Shown in pieces: positions 15,512-25,018 of a DNA stretch of 64,000 nucleotides (the stretch's first letter is position 1; each line of letters begins with the position of its first letter). The DNA comes from JBEBSD01 sp040394475 (GTDB lineage: Bacteria; Bacteroidota; Bacteroidia; Cytophagales; Spirosomataceae): contig JBEBSD010000031.1 in the NCBI GenBank assembly GCA_040394475.1, forward strand, positions 1 through 64,000, in the 5' to 3' direction. The position numbers and the translations under genes are program-made. The notes beneath the pieces were generated by a model. It had not been told where the DNA came from, ran no database searches, and worked only from the letters and a program-made list of their open reading frames with translations.

Positions 15512-17917
15512 ATGAAAGTAATGAACACCTTTAGACTTTTTCCCTGTTTTTTACGATCTGGCAGGTTATTGGTTGTTTTCTTTTTCTGGTGCGGGTACCC
15601 GGCGGCGGCCCAGTTTAGCGAGAGCTTCGAAGGAAACGATATCCCCTCCGGCTGGACCGTGATCAACGCAGGCAGCGACAATACCTGGGAGATCGTCGCC
15701 GGCACTACGCCGGCCCGGGCCCAGCATGGAAGCAAAATGGTGTATATCGCCTCCAATATCTATACGGCACATAACGATTACCTCATCACGCCGGCTATTA
15801 CGGTGACGGCGGGCGTGAACGATTACCTCTCTTTTTATGCCCGGAATGCTTCTTTTAATTCCGGCGACAGGATCAATGTAAAGGTCTCTACCAGCGGGAC
15901 CGCCGCGAGCAACTTTACGACCACCCTGGCCGGCGCCCTTATTCCGCCCAATGTATGGACGCAATACGGCTACGACCTGTCGGCCTATGCCGGTCAGACG
16001 ATCTACCTGGCGATCCAGGACATCGCGCCCGGGGGCGGGGCGACGCTTTACCTCGACAATGTAGTAAACGGCCCCAAATCGCCGCCGCCTGCCGGATGTA
16101 CCTCGGGAGATAGTTATCCGAACGGCACGGTTACGGCAAGTCCGTGCAGCGGTACCCCCCAGGTGATTACCGATGAGGGTTATGCCGGTGAATACAGCCG
16201 TGTGGCGCTTAAAGGAGGGGTTGCCTATACTTTTTTCAGCTCGGTAGCAACCGATTACATCACGATCTCCGATAACGCGTCCACTCCCGCAGTGCGGGCG
16301 CACGGCGTTACCCCGGTGAGCTTTACGCCCGCTGCCGACGGTACGTACCGCTTTTACACGCATACAAACGCCCAATGCGGGACACAGCAAAGAATCAGGG
16401 AAAGGACCCTGGTGTGCGGGGCCCCGCCGGCGCCCCTGGTCAATGACGAGGCCGCCGGCGCCATCGATATCTCGCCCGGCATTACCTGCACCGGTCATTC
16501 CTACGAGATCGACCGGGCCACCGCGGCTGAAAATGAACCGTTTCCAGGCTGCGGTATTTACGCCGGTCCCGGATCCAAATCGCTTTGGTTCAAATTTACG
16601 GCTCCCGCCTCCGGCGCGGTAAAAATTACTACTGACTTTGCAGGAGCTTCTTTTGACGACCCGCGGATGGCGTTGTACGAAGCGGCCGATGCCGCCGACT
16701 ATACGACGTTCACCAATATTGCCTGCGATGACGACGGCGGGATCACCGACGAAGGCTGGAAGCCGGTCATCTACCAGGCGGGGCTGAACGGGGGGCAAAC
16801 CTACTACGTGCAGGTAGAAGCCTACCATACTTTTATCGAAGGATCGTTTTGCATAGAGGTGCAGGAACTTACCGCCGAAATGCTTTCGACCGATACGGAT
16901 TGCGCGGCAAACGAAAATACCGTTTTCGGTTCGCCGGTTTACAGCGGCTGGATCTCCCTGACGGACGATAACGGCCGGGTGATCGGCCTGGTGAAGAGCA
17001 GCGGCAGCGGTTCGAGCAGCGCCACGACTGAAAGACTCAATATCCACACCGGACCCGTGCGCCGCGACGGGGCGGGTCACTATTACCTGGACCGAAATTT
17101 TAGTCTCCATAATGCAGATCCCGGGCCCTATGAAGTCATGCTGTTCTTCCTGAAGACGGAACTCGACGCCCTCTCACTGGTTAACCCGGCCATCACTATC
17201 CATACGCTGGGCATCACGCGGGTGGCGGACGCGGCGTGTACTGCCGGCTTTGAAGGGAGTCCGGAAGCAACCTCGGCAATTGCCGTTACCGCTTCAGGGC
17301 TTGCCGGGGACGTGGCCTGGGTGCATTTTACTACCCCGTCGTTTTCCAATTTTTTTATCAACGAGGCCCAGCAGATGCTGCCGGTCACGCTTGCTGAATT
17401 TTCAGCACACGCGGCAGAACAGGGCATCCGGCTGGACTGGACGACGACGAATGAACGCAACAACCGGGGTTTCGGCATTGAAAGAAGTACCGATGCCGTA
17501 AACTTCACGCCAATCGGATGGGAAAATGCGGCCGCTTCAGGGCCGCTGCGGTATACCTTCACCGACCACCTTGTACAGCCCGGGACCCTCTATTACTACC
17601 GGCTGCGGCAAACCGATTTTGACGGCAGCAGTACACTTTCCGAGATAAGAAGCGTCCGGGCAGCGGACGCCGGCCGGACAGTCGTACTCAGTCCCAATCC
17701 TGCAAAAAACGTTGTGGACCTCGCCGTTCCGGACCCCGGCGCCGAAGCCGCAGTCACCATTTTCGACAGCAGAGGGCTCCCTGTGAAAAAATGGTCCCGG
17801 TTAAACCTGGCAGAGACGCCGTCGCCGCTCGACATCAGCGGCCTGCACCCGGGAGTCTACCTGGTCCGCATCACGACGGCTGAAAAGGTCGTAACAAGAA
17901 AGCTGGTGGTCGAGTAG
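15512..17917 (+). CDS. Secreted protein with choice-of-anchor J domain and T9SS sorting tail
   Basis: This 801-residue protein has a signal peptide, then SESFEGNDIPSGWTVINAG and NDYLITPAITV, which mark a choice-of-anchor J (MAM/jelly-roll-like) domain at about 35-190. Two further strand-rich domains follow (about 195-310 and 315-450, the latter GSKSLWFKFTAPASGAVKITTD). The C-terminus (VLSPNPAKNVVDLAVPDP, then GLHPGVYLVRITTAEKVVTRKLVV) is a type A sorting domain of the type IX secretion system, so the protein should be exported and surface-attached or released. No catalytic motif is seen; adhesion or glycan binding is plausible. It stands alone between a repeat element and the FecR gene. Confidence 0.85.
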   Translation: MKVMNTFRLFPCFLRSGRLLVVFFFWCGYPAAAQFSESFEGNDIPSGWTVINAGSDNTWEIVAGTTPARAQHGSKMVYIASNIYTAHNDYLITPAITVTAGVNDYLSFYARNASFNSGDRINVKVSTSGTAASNFTTTLAGALIPPNVWTQYGYDLSAYAGQTIYLAIQDIAPGGGATLYLDNVVNGPKSPPPAGCTSGDSYPNGTVTASPCSGTPQVITDEGYAGEYSRVALKGGVAYTFFSSVATDYITISDNASTPAVRAHGVTPVSFTPAADGTYRFYTHTNAQCGTQQRIRERTLVCGAPPAPLVNDEAAGAIDISPGITCTGHSYEIDRATAAENEPFPGCGIYAGPGSKSLWFKFTAPASGAVKITTDFAGASFDDPRMALYEAADAADYTTFTNIACDDDGGITDEGWKPVIYQAGLNGGQTYYVQVEAYHTFIEGSFCIEVQELTAEMLSTDTDCAANENTVFGSPVYSGWISLTDDNGRVIGLVKSSGSGSSSATTERLNIHTGPVRRDGAGHYYLDRNFSLHNADPGPYEVMLFFLKTELDALSLVNPAITIHTLGITRVADAACTAGFEGSPEATSAIAVTASGLAGDVAWVHFTTPSFSNFFINEAQQMLPVTLAEFSAHAAEQGIRLDWTTTNERNNRGFGIERSTDAVNFTPIGWENAAASGPLRYTFTDHLVQPGTLYYYRLRQTDFDGSSTLSEIRSVRAADAGRTVVLSPNPAKNVVDLAVPDPGAEAAVTIFDSRGLPVKKWSRLNLAETPSPLDISGLHPGVYLVRITTAEKVVTRKLVVE

Positions 17918-18035
17918 CCGCCGGCTCAGTACGCATTTCCGGGTTACGCCTACTTTCCGAAAAAAAACTTCCGCCTGGTGAGTACATTGTAAAAATGCTC
18001 CTCTCTTTCTCTACACAGATAGGCTGATTGCTACT

Positions 18036-19094
18036 ATGTCGTCGTATTCGAAGGAGTTAACGGATTTGCTGTATGATCCTGATTTCAGGAAATGGGTGAC
18101 CAGCGGTGCGTTCAGAGCATCAGGGAATTACTGGTCTGAATGGCGGATTCAGAACCCGCAGCTGGAAGAGACCGTAAAACAGGCGATCGCGATCCTGCTG
18201 GCCTCACACGTGGAGGAGGAGATCACGGAAAGCGAAGTGGATGCCATTGTTTCCGGGACATGGGAACAGATCCGGAGTCACCAAAAGCCCGCGACGCCGC
18301 TTTGGCGATGGGGGTGGGTAGCAGCTGCCCTGGTTGTGGGTGCGCTGTTCACCTGGAGGAACAGCACCGAAAGCCCGGTGAGCGACTCCCGGGTGGCGGA
18401 AGCAAGTCCGCCGTTACCGGCTGAGCAGTTCAATGGCTCCCGGAAGCCTATGCTCCTTACGTTGTCAGACAGTTCCTCAGTAGTGTTATTGCCCGGAAGC
18501 AGGCTTCATTATCCGACCAGGTTCGATGCGGATAAGCGGGAGGTTACCCTTACGGGCGAAGCGTTTTTTGAGATCAGCAAGAATGCGGCCCGGCCCTTTT
18601 TTGTTCATACCCAAAGCATCACCACGCGTGTGATAGGCACCAGTTTCAGCGTTCGCGCTTATGCGGAAGAAGCGGAGGTAAATGTCACGGTTAAAACAGG
18701 AAGCGTGTCTGTCTACCGGATCGCGCCCGAAAGCGAGGAGGTCCCCGCAGGTGCAATAACGCTTCTTCCTGACCAGCATCTGGTCTACAACAAGGAGCAG
18801 CATTCGATGCGGCAATCGGTGAGTCCGTCGGCGTCCGCAGCGTTATCACTGCGAAAGGCCTCATTCGAGTTCACCGATGCACCTGTCACGGCCATCCTGG
18901 ATTCCATCGCCGGCGCCTACGGGCTGCAGGCAGTCTACGATCGGGCCAGCTTGCAAAACTGTATTTTAACCACCTCGTTGACGGACACGCCGCTGCAGGG
19001 AAAACTGAGAATTATTTGCAAGGCGCTCGGAGAAAGCGCCGGTTACAAGCTATCGGAGGACAAAATCGAAATCTGGGCGCGCGGGTGCGATTAA
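18036..19094 (+). CDS. FecR-family anti-sigma factor
   Basis: This 352-residue inner-membrane protein should hold an ECF sigma factor inactive until the STN-bearing SusC next to it signals. The N-terminal cytosolic part is followed by one membrane segment (WRWGWVAAALVVGALFTW, about 89-107), a periplasmic FecR domain (GSRLHYPTRFDADKREVTLTGEAFFEI, then GTSFSVRAY) and a C-terminal DUF4974-like domain (FTDAPVTAILDSIAGAYG). It directly precedes SusC and SusD. The likely partner sigma gene is the convergent one at 24223-24816 rather than an upstream neighbour, an unusual arrangement. Confidence 0.92.
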   Translation: MSSYSKELTDLLYDPDFRKWVTSGAFRASGNYWSEWRIQNPQLEETVKQAIAILLASHVEEEITESEVDAIVSGTWEQIRSHQKPATPLWRWGWVAAALVVGALFTWRNSTESPVSDSRVAEASPPLPAEQFNGSRKPMLLTLSDSSSVVLLPGSRLHYPTRFDADKREVTLTGEAFFEISKNAARPFFVHTQSITTRVIGTSFSVRAYAEEAEVNVTVKTGSVSVYRIAPESEEVPAGAITLLPDQHLVYNKEQHSMRQSVSPSASAALSLRKASFEFTDAPVTAILDSIAGAYGLQAVYDRASLQNCILTTSLTDTPLQGKLRIICKALGESAGYKLSEDKIEIWARGCD

Positions 19095-19226
19095 CCCGCC
19101 GTCTGCAGTTTCCGCACCCGGAATGCTGCCCCGGTGCCATGACGATAACACGAATTGTAATGATTGTGTCATTCTAACACAAATAGTTCAGAACGAGTGA
19201 TTTTTCATTTATAACAATAGCGTAAT

Positions 19227-22200
19227 ATGAAAAGACGTGTAAGCATTCAACACAGTGTGCTGGTAGGCATGCGACTATCGGTGCTGCAGCTGCTGCTGAT
19301 ACTGGTTGTGGCCGGAGGATCCTGGGGAAATAGCATCAAGGGGCAGGACCCCCTGGACAAACGCGTAAGCCTGAGGATAAAACAAGCGGAATTACGGACT
19401 GTGCTGGGCCTGATCAGCAAGGAAACAAACGTGCTTTTTACGTACAGCTCCAGTGCTATCCGGGCCGATCGGAAAGTAGATGTGGATGTTAAAAACCAAC
19501 GCCTGGAAGAGGTTTTGAAGCAACTCCTGAAACCACTCGATATTGAACAGGATGTTGTCGACGGCCAGATTATCCTGCGGACTTCGGCCCCGCCGAATCA
19601 GCTGCCCAAAGACCAGTCGGGCAGTACCGTTACCCAGCAGCCGATGGAAGTGGTCGACAGAACGATCAGCGGAAAAGTTTCCGACGCGAACGGCCTGCTG
19701 CTCCCCGGGGTGAATATCATGATAAAAGGAACGCAACGGGGTACAACTACCAACGAGGCCGGCCTGTATACGCTGAGTATTCCGGACGAAAATGTCACCC
19801 TCATCTTTTCGTTTGTGGGCTATGTGTCGCGTGAAATCGAGACGGGTTCGTTAGCCGTCATTGACATCACAATGGAAACGGACACCAAATCGCTGAATGA
19901 AGTGGTGGTGGTGGGTTACGGTACGCAAAAACGCGGCGATATTCTGAGCGCCGTGTCGTCAATCAGTGAGAAGGACTTCAACGCACAGCCCGTAACGCGC
20001 GTCGATCAGGTGCTGCAGGGACGCGTTCCCGGGGTACAGGTGACCAATGCAGGCGGCGCGCCCGGAGGCGACGTCCGGATCAGGATCAGAGGATCCAATT
20101 CGCTTAGCGGCAACAACGATCCGTTGTATGTCGTAGACGGGTATGTAGGCGCAGATTTTACGACCATAAACCCGGACGATATTGCTGCTGTTGAAGTGTT
20201 GAAAGATGCTTCCGCGACCGCTATCTATGGCAGCCGCGGCGCGAATGGCGTGATCATCATTTCCACCAAATCGGGTGAAAACGGCAAAATGAAGATCGAT
20301 TTAGGAGTGACCGGTTTCAGTTCGAGCGTCATTAAAAAGTACAATACACTGAATGCCGCCGATTTTGCCGAAATAGTGAATGCGCGCGGACTCGCCCTGG
20401 CCCCGGCGGGCAGTACCTATGTCCCGCGCTTTACAGAGGCTGAAATTCAGGCCTACCGGCAGAATGGCGGCACCGACTGGCAGGACCATATTTTCAGAAC
20501 CGCTCCCGGGAAAGAATACAAACTGGGGATCTCCGGCGGGAATGAAAAAACGAGCTACCACGTTTCGGGAAATTATCTTGCCCAGGACGGTATTATTAAA
20601 AATTCGGATTTTAAGCGATATGCCATTCGTACCAACATTGCCTCCCGGCTTTCCGATAAATTTTCTTTCCGGCTGAACTTTACCGGGACCAGAAAGGAAA
20701 ACCATAACACCAGCGGAACTTCGCAGCGCAGCGGCGCACTGGCGCAAGCCCTCGCCTGGGCGCCGACCACCCCCGTTTTCGATGCAAATGGCGACTATAT
20801 TCTGTATGACCCTACCAGTTCGCTGTTCTCCAATCCGGTTGCGCTTATCAATGAAAATGAATACCGGTTTGAGAATACGAACATTAATATCCTGTCGGGA
20901 CTTCGTTACGACATCCTGTCAGGATTATCACTCGATGTCCAGCTGGGACTCAACTATGGGAATCTGCAAAGCAAGGCTTTCGAAGGAATACCGTCTTCCA
21001 GGTCGTGGGCCACGGCCGGACGCTCTTCCAGTGAGAACATTACGCTGCAAAATACCAATACGCTGAACTACCGGAAAAACTTCCCGGACCGGCACAGTCT
21101 TGACGTTACGGCGGTATTTGAAACGCAGAAATTTACAGGGACCGGATTTAATGTCAACGTATCGGACCTGACCTACCCGGCGCAATCGTACAACAACCTG
21201 GCGTTGTCAGCCTCCAGCGCGGTCGGTTCGGGTTACGGCGGATGGAGCATATTGTCGCTGCTGGGAAGGGTTAATTATTCTTTTGCTGACCGTTACCTGG
21301 TGTCGGCGACCATCCGGCGCGATGGTTCCTCCAAGTTTCAGGGCAGCAACCGGTACAGCGTTTTTCCCTCTGTAGCGGTCGGTTGGAAAGCGTCGGAGGA
21401 ATTATTTATCCAGAATCTGAATGTCTTCAGCAATCTTAAAATCAGGGGAAGCTGGGGATTGACCGGCAACCAGGGCATCGGCTCGTACGGAACCTTGTCT
21501 TCGTATGTAACCAACCTGGATGATGCCGGTGCGGTATTTAACGGCGGCGGCGCCATTGTTCCCGGAATTCTCCTGGGGAATCCGGGAAATACAGACCTGC
21601 AATGGGAAACCACAGAGCAGGTCAACGCAGGAGCCGACATGGGTTTCTTTAACGGACGGCTCGATTTATCGGTAGATTATTTTATTAAAAATACCAGGGA
21701 TCTGCTGATGCTCAGGACCTTGCCGGGCTACATCGGCGGTTATAGCATCCAGTCCAATATAGGGCAGATACAGAACAAAGGATGGGAATTGGCCATTGGC
21801 GTAACGCCCGTTCGCCAGGGGAGCGTCACCTGGAACAGTACGATCAATCTGGCAACCCTTACGAATAAAGTGGTCAGCCTGGGCAGCGACCGTGATACGA
21901 TTCCGCTGGGAGAATACGTGCTGATCCCGGGACGCCCGATGAACTCCTTTTGGGGGTATAAATTCATGGGAACCTACAAAGCGCATGAGGGAGATGAAGC
22001 GACCGTGTTCGGCCTCCAGCCGGGCGATGCCAAATACGAGGACGTCGACGGAAACGGTGTGATCAACGAGCGGGATTTCCAGGTGATGGGGAGAGGCACC
22101 CCCAGCGTTTCACTGGGATGGAACAATACGGTGTCGTTTAAGAACCTGTCGCTCAATGTGTTCTTCCAGGGGATGCTTGGTTTTGATAAACTGAATTATA

Positions 22201-22628
22201 CGTATGCGAACGGGATGCTTGGCAGTACCGACGCCAAGGAAATACTATTCGAGGACATCAAAAAGCGCTATATCCCCGGCGTAAATGAGACCTCGGATAT
22301 TCCGGCGTTCAGCAGCGCAGCCAGTAATCAATTCATACAGACGTCCCGTTTTATAGAGCGCGGTGACTTTGTAAGGCTGAAAAATGTGAGTCTTGCTTAC
22401 ACGATTCCCCGATCGCTCCTGAAAAATAGTGCAGGGGTGCGCATTTTTGTGAGTGCGTCCAATTTGCTGACGCTCACGAAATACAAAGGAATTGATCCCG
22501 AATCCAACTCCAGTAATGTGAGCGGGCTGACCTGGGATAACTATGGAACGGATGTGCAGCAGGGCATTGATTTTGGCTCCTATCCGAATTCGAAAATGTA
22601 CTCAGCCGGTATCAACCTCAGTTTTTAA
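19227..22628 (+). CDS. SusC-family transporter with STN signalling domain
   Basis: This 1133-residue outer-membrane transporter has a signal region (LQLLLILVVAGGSWGNSIKG), an STN domain (VSLRIKQAELRTVLGLISKETNVLFTYS, about 48-115) that contacts the FecR protein, a carboxypeptidase-regulatory-like domain (ISGKVSDANGLLLPGVNIMIKG), the SusC box (SLNEVVVVGYGTQKRGDI), a plug (DPLYVVDGYVGADFTTINPDDIAAVEVLKDASATAIYGSRG) and a barrel ending AGINLSF. The STN domain together with the FecR gene shows a substrate-sensing trans-envelope circuit. SusD follows after 11 nt. The substrate cannot be named: no hydrolase gene lies in this cluster. Confidence 0.96.
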   Translation: MKRRVSIQHSVLVGMRLSVLQLLLILVVAGGSWGNSIKGQDPLDKRVSLRIKQAELRTVLGLISKETNVLFTYSSSAIRADRKVDVDVKNQRLEEVLKQLLKPLDIEQDVVDGQIILRTSAPPNQLPKDQSGSTVTQQPMEVVDRTISGKVSDANGLLLPGVNIMIKGTQRGTTTNEAGLYTLSIPDENVTLIFSFVGYVSREIETGSLAVIDITMETDTKSLNEVVVVGYGTQKRGDILSAVSSISEKDFNAQPVTRVDQVLQGRVPGVQVTNAGGAPGGDVRIRIRGSNSLSGNNDPLYVVDGYVGADFTTINPDDIAAVEVLKDASATAIYGSRGANGVIIISTKSGENGKMKIDLGVTGFSSSVIKKYNTLNAADFAEIVNARGLALAPAGSTYVPRFTEAEIQAYRQNGGTDWQDHIFRTAPGKEYKLGISGGNEKTSYHVSGNYLAQDGIIKNSDFKRYAIRTNIASRLSDKFSFRLNFTGTRKENHNTSGTSQRSGALAQALAWAPTTPVFDANGDYILYDPTSSLFSNPVALINENEYRFENTNINILSGLRYDILSGLSLDVQLGLNYGNLQSKAFEGIPSSRSWATAGRSSSENITLQNTNTLNYRKNFPDRHSLDVTAVFETQKFTGTGFNVNVSDLTYPAQSYNNLALSASSAVGSGYGGWSILSLLGRVNYSFADRYLVSATIRRDGSSKFQGSNRYSVFPSVAVGWKASEELFIQNLNVFSNLKIRGSWGLTGNQGIGSYGTLSSYVTNLDDAGAVFNGGGAIVPGILLGNPGNTDLQWETTEQVNAGADMGFFNGRLDLSVDYFIKNTRDLLMLRTLPGYIGGYSIQSNIGQIQNKGWELAIGVTPVRQGSVTWNSTINLATLTNKVVSLGSDRDTIPLGEYVLIPGRPMNSFWGYKFMGTYKAHEGDEATVFGLQPGDAKYEDVDGNGVINERDFQVMGRGTPSVSLGWNNTVSFKNLSLNVFFQGMLGFDKLNYTYANGMLGSTDAKEILFEDIKKRYIPGVNETSDIPAFSSAASNQFIQTSRFIERGDFVRLKNVSLAYTIPRSLLKNSAGVRIFVSASNLLTLTKYKGIDPESNSSNVSGLTWDNYGTDVQQGIDFGSYPNSKMYSAGINLSF

Positions 22629-22639
22629 TCTTCATTCTC

Positions 22640-24094
22640 ATGAAAAAAATAACACTGTTTTTCCTTTTTGCCGGATTGACGGCCTGCAGCGGTTTCCTGG
22701 AGGAGGATCCCAAAGGAGCTATTATCGGCACCAATGCAATCAGCAATGCGGAAGGCCTGGAAGCGGCTTTAACCGGTACGTATAAAGGGCTGCTGAGAAC
22801 CTGGTCACGCGGATTTCTCACTTCTTCGATGCAGGGGTTTGTCATGGGAGGCGACGATCTGACAACACTTGTCGGCGGTAATAAAGCTGATTTTCGTCAG
22901 CAGGACCAGTTTACGGTCACCTCCGGCAACTCGCACATCGCCATGATCTGGAATGGATGTTATAAAACCATACAAGGCGCCAATAACATCCTCAACAATT
23001 ACCAGCAAACGACAGGCGACAAAGCCAGAATTGACCAGATCGTGGGGGAAGCCTATTTTTTAAGAGCGCTTGCCTATTACTGGCTGGTCCGCGGATTCGG
23101 TAGTGTGCCCATTATTACCTCGGCCGATTTTACCACCGATCTTTTATCGATCGGCAAAAATGCACCGGCGGAGGTGTACGCACTGATTGAAGCCGATTTG
23201 CTTGAAGCCGAGGCCCTGGTGGGCAATGTGAAGCGGGATCAGGGCCGCCCCAATAAAGGGTCCGTCAAAGCACTTCTGGCGGATGTATACCTGACCCAGG
23301 GAGGATGGCCGGTCAACGACCCATCCAAATATACGCTGGCCGCCGCAAAAGCAAAAGAGGTGATAGACAACAAGGCGGTCTATAATTTCGACCTGATTGC
23401 GGATCTGGATAAACTATGGTCGCAGGGGGATGCGTCGGGAATCGGTACGAGCGAGGAGGTGCTTGCTTTTCATACTTCGGACCAGTTCGGAGGTTCTGCA
23501 AATGCTTTTTGGGGAGATGCCGCCCGGCCGGGAGATGAAGGCGGGTGGGATGATTACTTTTCAGAGATTAATTTCTTCAACAATTTCCCGGAAGGGAAAC
23601 GAAAAGATGCCACTTTTTACACGGTTTTCACAAGAAGTGACGGCACTGAAATCAATTGGCAGAACAGCATTGCGAAACATCCTTACTATAAGAAATTCAG
23701 GCTGACTGTTCCCAACTACATTTCGTCCATGCCTGTGCACATCATCCGGTATGCGCACGTGCTGCTGATTTATGCCGAAGCACAGGCGCGGTCAGGTGAA
23801 CCGGGCGCGGATGCGTATGCAGCCCTGAATGCGGTGCGGGTACGGGCAGGCCTGCAGCCGCTCTCGGGCCTGACCAGTGCCGGGTTTATCCAGGCGGTTG
23901 TCGATGAAAGAGCATGGGAATTTGCCGGTGAATTTACCCGGTGGTTTGATCTTACCCGGCTTGAGCTGGTCGAATCAGCCAATGCAAACAAAGCGCCGGA
24001 TGACTTGAAGCCGCTGGGAACGATTACCAAAGCGAACTATACGTTCCCTGTTCCCTTAACCGACGCCAATATCAATCCCAACCTGGGGCAATAA
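22640..24094 (+). CDS. SusD-family surface lipoprotein
   Basis: This 484-residue lipoprotein (ITLFFLFAGLTACSGFLEEDP, lipobox Cys about 16) pairs with the preceding SusC. The helical core (GEAYFLRALAYYWLVRGFGSVPII) and the C-terminal motif (HVLLIYAEAQARSGEPGADAYAALNAVRVRAG, then DERAWEFAGEFTRWFDLTR) are typical. It is the last gene of the FecR-SusC-SusD unit, which ends with a strong hairpin 4 nt after the stop codon. No degradative enzyme follows, so this set may serve uptake of a small or already processed ligand. Confidence 0.96.
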   Translation: MKKITLFFLFAGLTACSGFLEEDPKGAIIGTNAISNAEGLEAALTGTYKGLLRTWSRGFLTSSMQGFVMGGDDLTTLVGGNKADFRQQDQFTVTSGNSHIAMIWNGCYKTIQGANNILNNYQQTTGDKARIDQIVGEAYFLRALAYYWLVRGFGSVPIITSADFTTDLLSIGKNAPAEVYALIEADLLEAEALVGNVKRDQGRPNKGSVKALLADVYLTQGGWPVNDPSKYTLAAAKAKEVIDNKAVYNFDLIADLDKLWSQGDASGIGTSEEVLAFHTSDQFGGSANAFWGDAARPGDEGGWDDYFSEINFFNNFPEGKRKDATFYTVFTRSDGTEINWQNSIAKHPYYKKFRLTVPNYISSMPVHIIRYAHVLLIYAEAQARSGEPGADAYAALNAVRVRAGLQPLSGLTSAGFIQAVVDERAWEFAGEFTRWFDLTRLELVESANANKAPDDLKPLGTITKANYTFPVPLTDANINPNLGQ

Positions 24095-24097
24095 CCG

Positions 24098-24135
24098 TTT
24101 GGGAACAGGGTAGCGGTTGCTGCCCTGTTCCCAAA
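24098..24135. terminator. Strong hairpin terminator after susD-2
   Basis: A perfect 13-bp stem pairs TTTGGGAACAGGG (24098-24110) with CCCTGTTCCCAAA (24123-24135) around a 12-nt loop. It sits between the plus-strand susD gene and the minus-strand sigma gene, so it can act from both sides. AAA/TTT ends give short U-runs in either direction. Confidence 0.85.
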
Positions 24136-24222
24136 TGCATGATCGCGGACCGGAACGTTTTTCCGTGGCCGGGCAACCGGTGCAAGCAATTAATTCCGCT
24201 GACTATAAGCGCTGCTCAACGA

Positions 24223-24816
24223 TCAGGAGAGCAGGAAGATCAGTAGTGAAAGCGTAAATTCCTCCTTCCAATGATTTCTTAAATAACTGAGCGCCCGTTG
24301 AAGCAAATTGGAAACCGATTGATACCGGAGGTCCATGAGCCTGGCAATTTCGTCGTTGCTGAGATTTTGATAAAACTTGAGATAAAGCACTTCTTTCTGA
24401 CGCGCCGGCAAAATGTTCAGCATGTGGTTCAATTGTTTCAGCCGGTGTTTCTCTGTTTCGGTTTCCACGAGTTGGTCCTGCACAGAAAAGGTGATCATAA
24501 AATCATAATCCGTACCGTCCGGGTTTTCCAGGGGAGTGTGGCGAAACATTTTAAATGCGCTGAAAAGCTTCCTTCTTAGTGAAACCAGCAAATAGCTGTG
24601 TATCGAGCTCACATGGGCTAACCGTTTCCTGTAGAGCCAAAGTTCAGTAAACAGGTCCTGTACACAATCTTTTACCAGCTCCTGATCGGCAGTCAATTTT
24701 CTGCCGTAATTCAGAAGAATCCGGGAATATCTCTTGATAAGCAGTGTAAACGCCTCGGAATCGCCTTCCTGAAGAGACTTCCACAGCTGCTGATCCGTAA
24801 TCGTTTGAATTGACAT
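24223..24816 (-). CDS. ECF RNA polymerase sigma factor (FecI-like)
   Basis: This 197-residue protein has sigma-70 region 2 (DSEAFTLLIKRYSRILLNYG, then DQELVKDCVQDLFTELWLYRK) and region 4 (MLNILPARQKEVLYLKFYQNLSNDEIARLMDL, then SVSNLLQRALSYLR). It probably directs transcription of the FecR-SusC-SusD genes it faces. Bacteroidota sigma/FecR pairs normally lie in tandem with sigma upstream; here sigma is convergent and downstream of SusD. A TAAATTTG element lies 48 nt upstream of its start. The C-terminal end is hydrophobic (SLLIFLLS), a detail shared with some Bacteroidota ECF factors. Confidence 0.9.
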   Translation of the reverse strand: MSIQTITDQQLWKSLQEGDSEAFTLLIKRYSRILLNYGRKLTADQELVKDCVQDLFTELWLYRKRLAHVSSIHSYLLVSLRRKLFSAFKMFRHTPLENPDGTDYDFMITFSVQDQLVETETEKHRLKQLNHMLNILPARQKEVLYLKFYQNLSNDEIARLMDLRYQSVSNLLQRALSYLRNHWKEEFTLSLLIFLLS

Positions 24817-24863
24817 GCCGAATGCGAAAAGATGGTACGAGTCAAGAGGTCAGGACAATAGGA

Positions 24864-24871
24864 CAAATTTA
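24864..24871 (-). promoter_or_regulatory. TAnnTTTG promoter element of sigma gene
   Basis: Read on the minus strand this is TAAATTTG, matching the Bacteroidota -7 consensus TAnnTTTG. It ends 48 nt before the sigma start codon. A clear -33 TTTG element at the usual distance was not found. Confidence 0.45.
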
Positions 24872-25018
24872 ACAAACTTTGTATTCTTTTTGAGATTTAT
24901 TTTGGCGGAAAGGCGTGTAATGACTTATTTCTTTGCAAAGCGGGCAGCAACCGGCTGCCGGCTTTCCGCCTGAAGAACAGCTGCCGGTAAACGCGCCCTG
25001 CTTAACGGCAGCCGGCGG

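Noticed and set aside
15566..17110. 514-residue minus-strand frame antisense to the T9SS-sorted protein gene
   Set aside because: A shadow of a GC-rich gene; composition (His, Arg, Gly, Val rich, no domains) is typical of antisense frames, while the plus-strand protein has clear domains.
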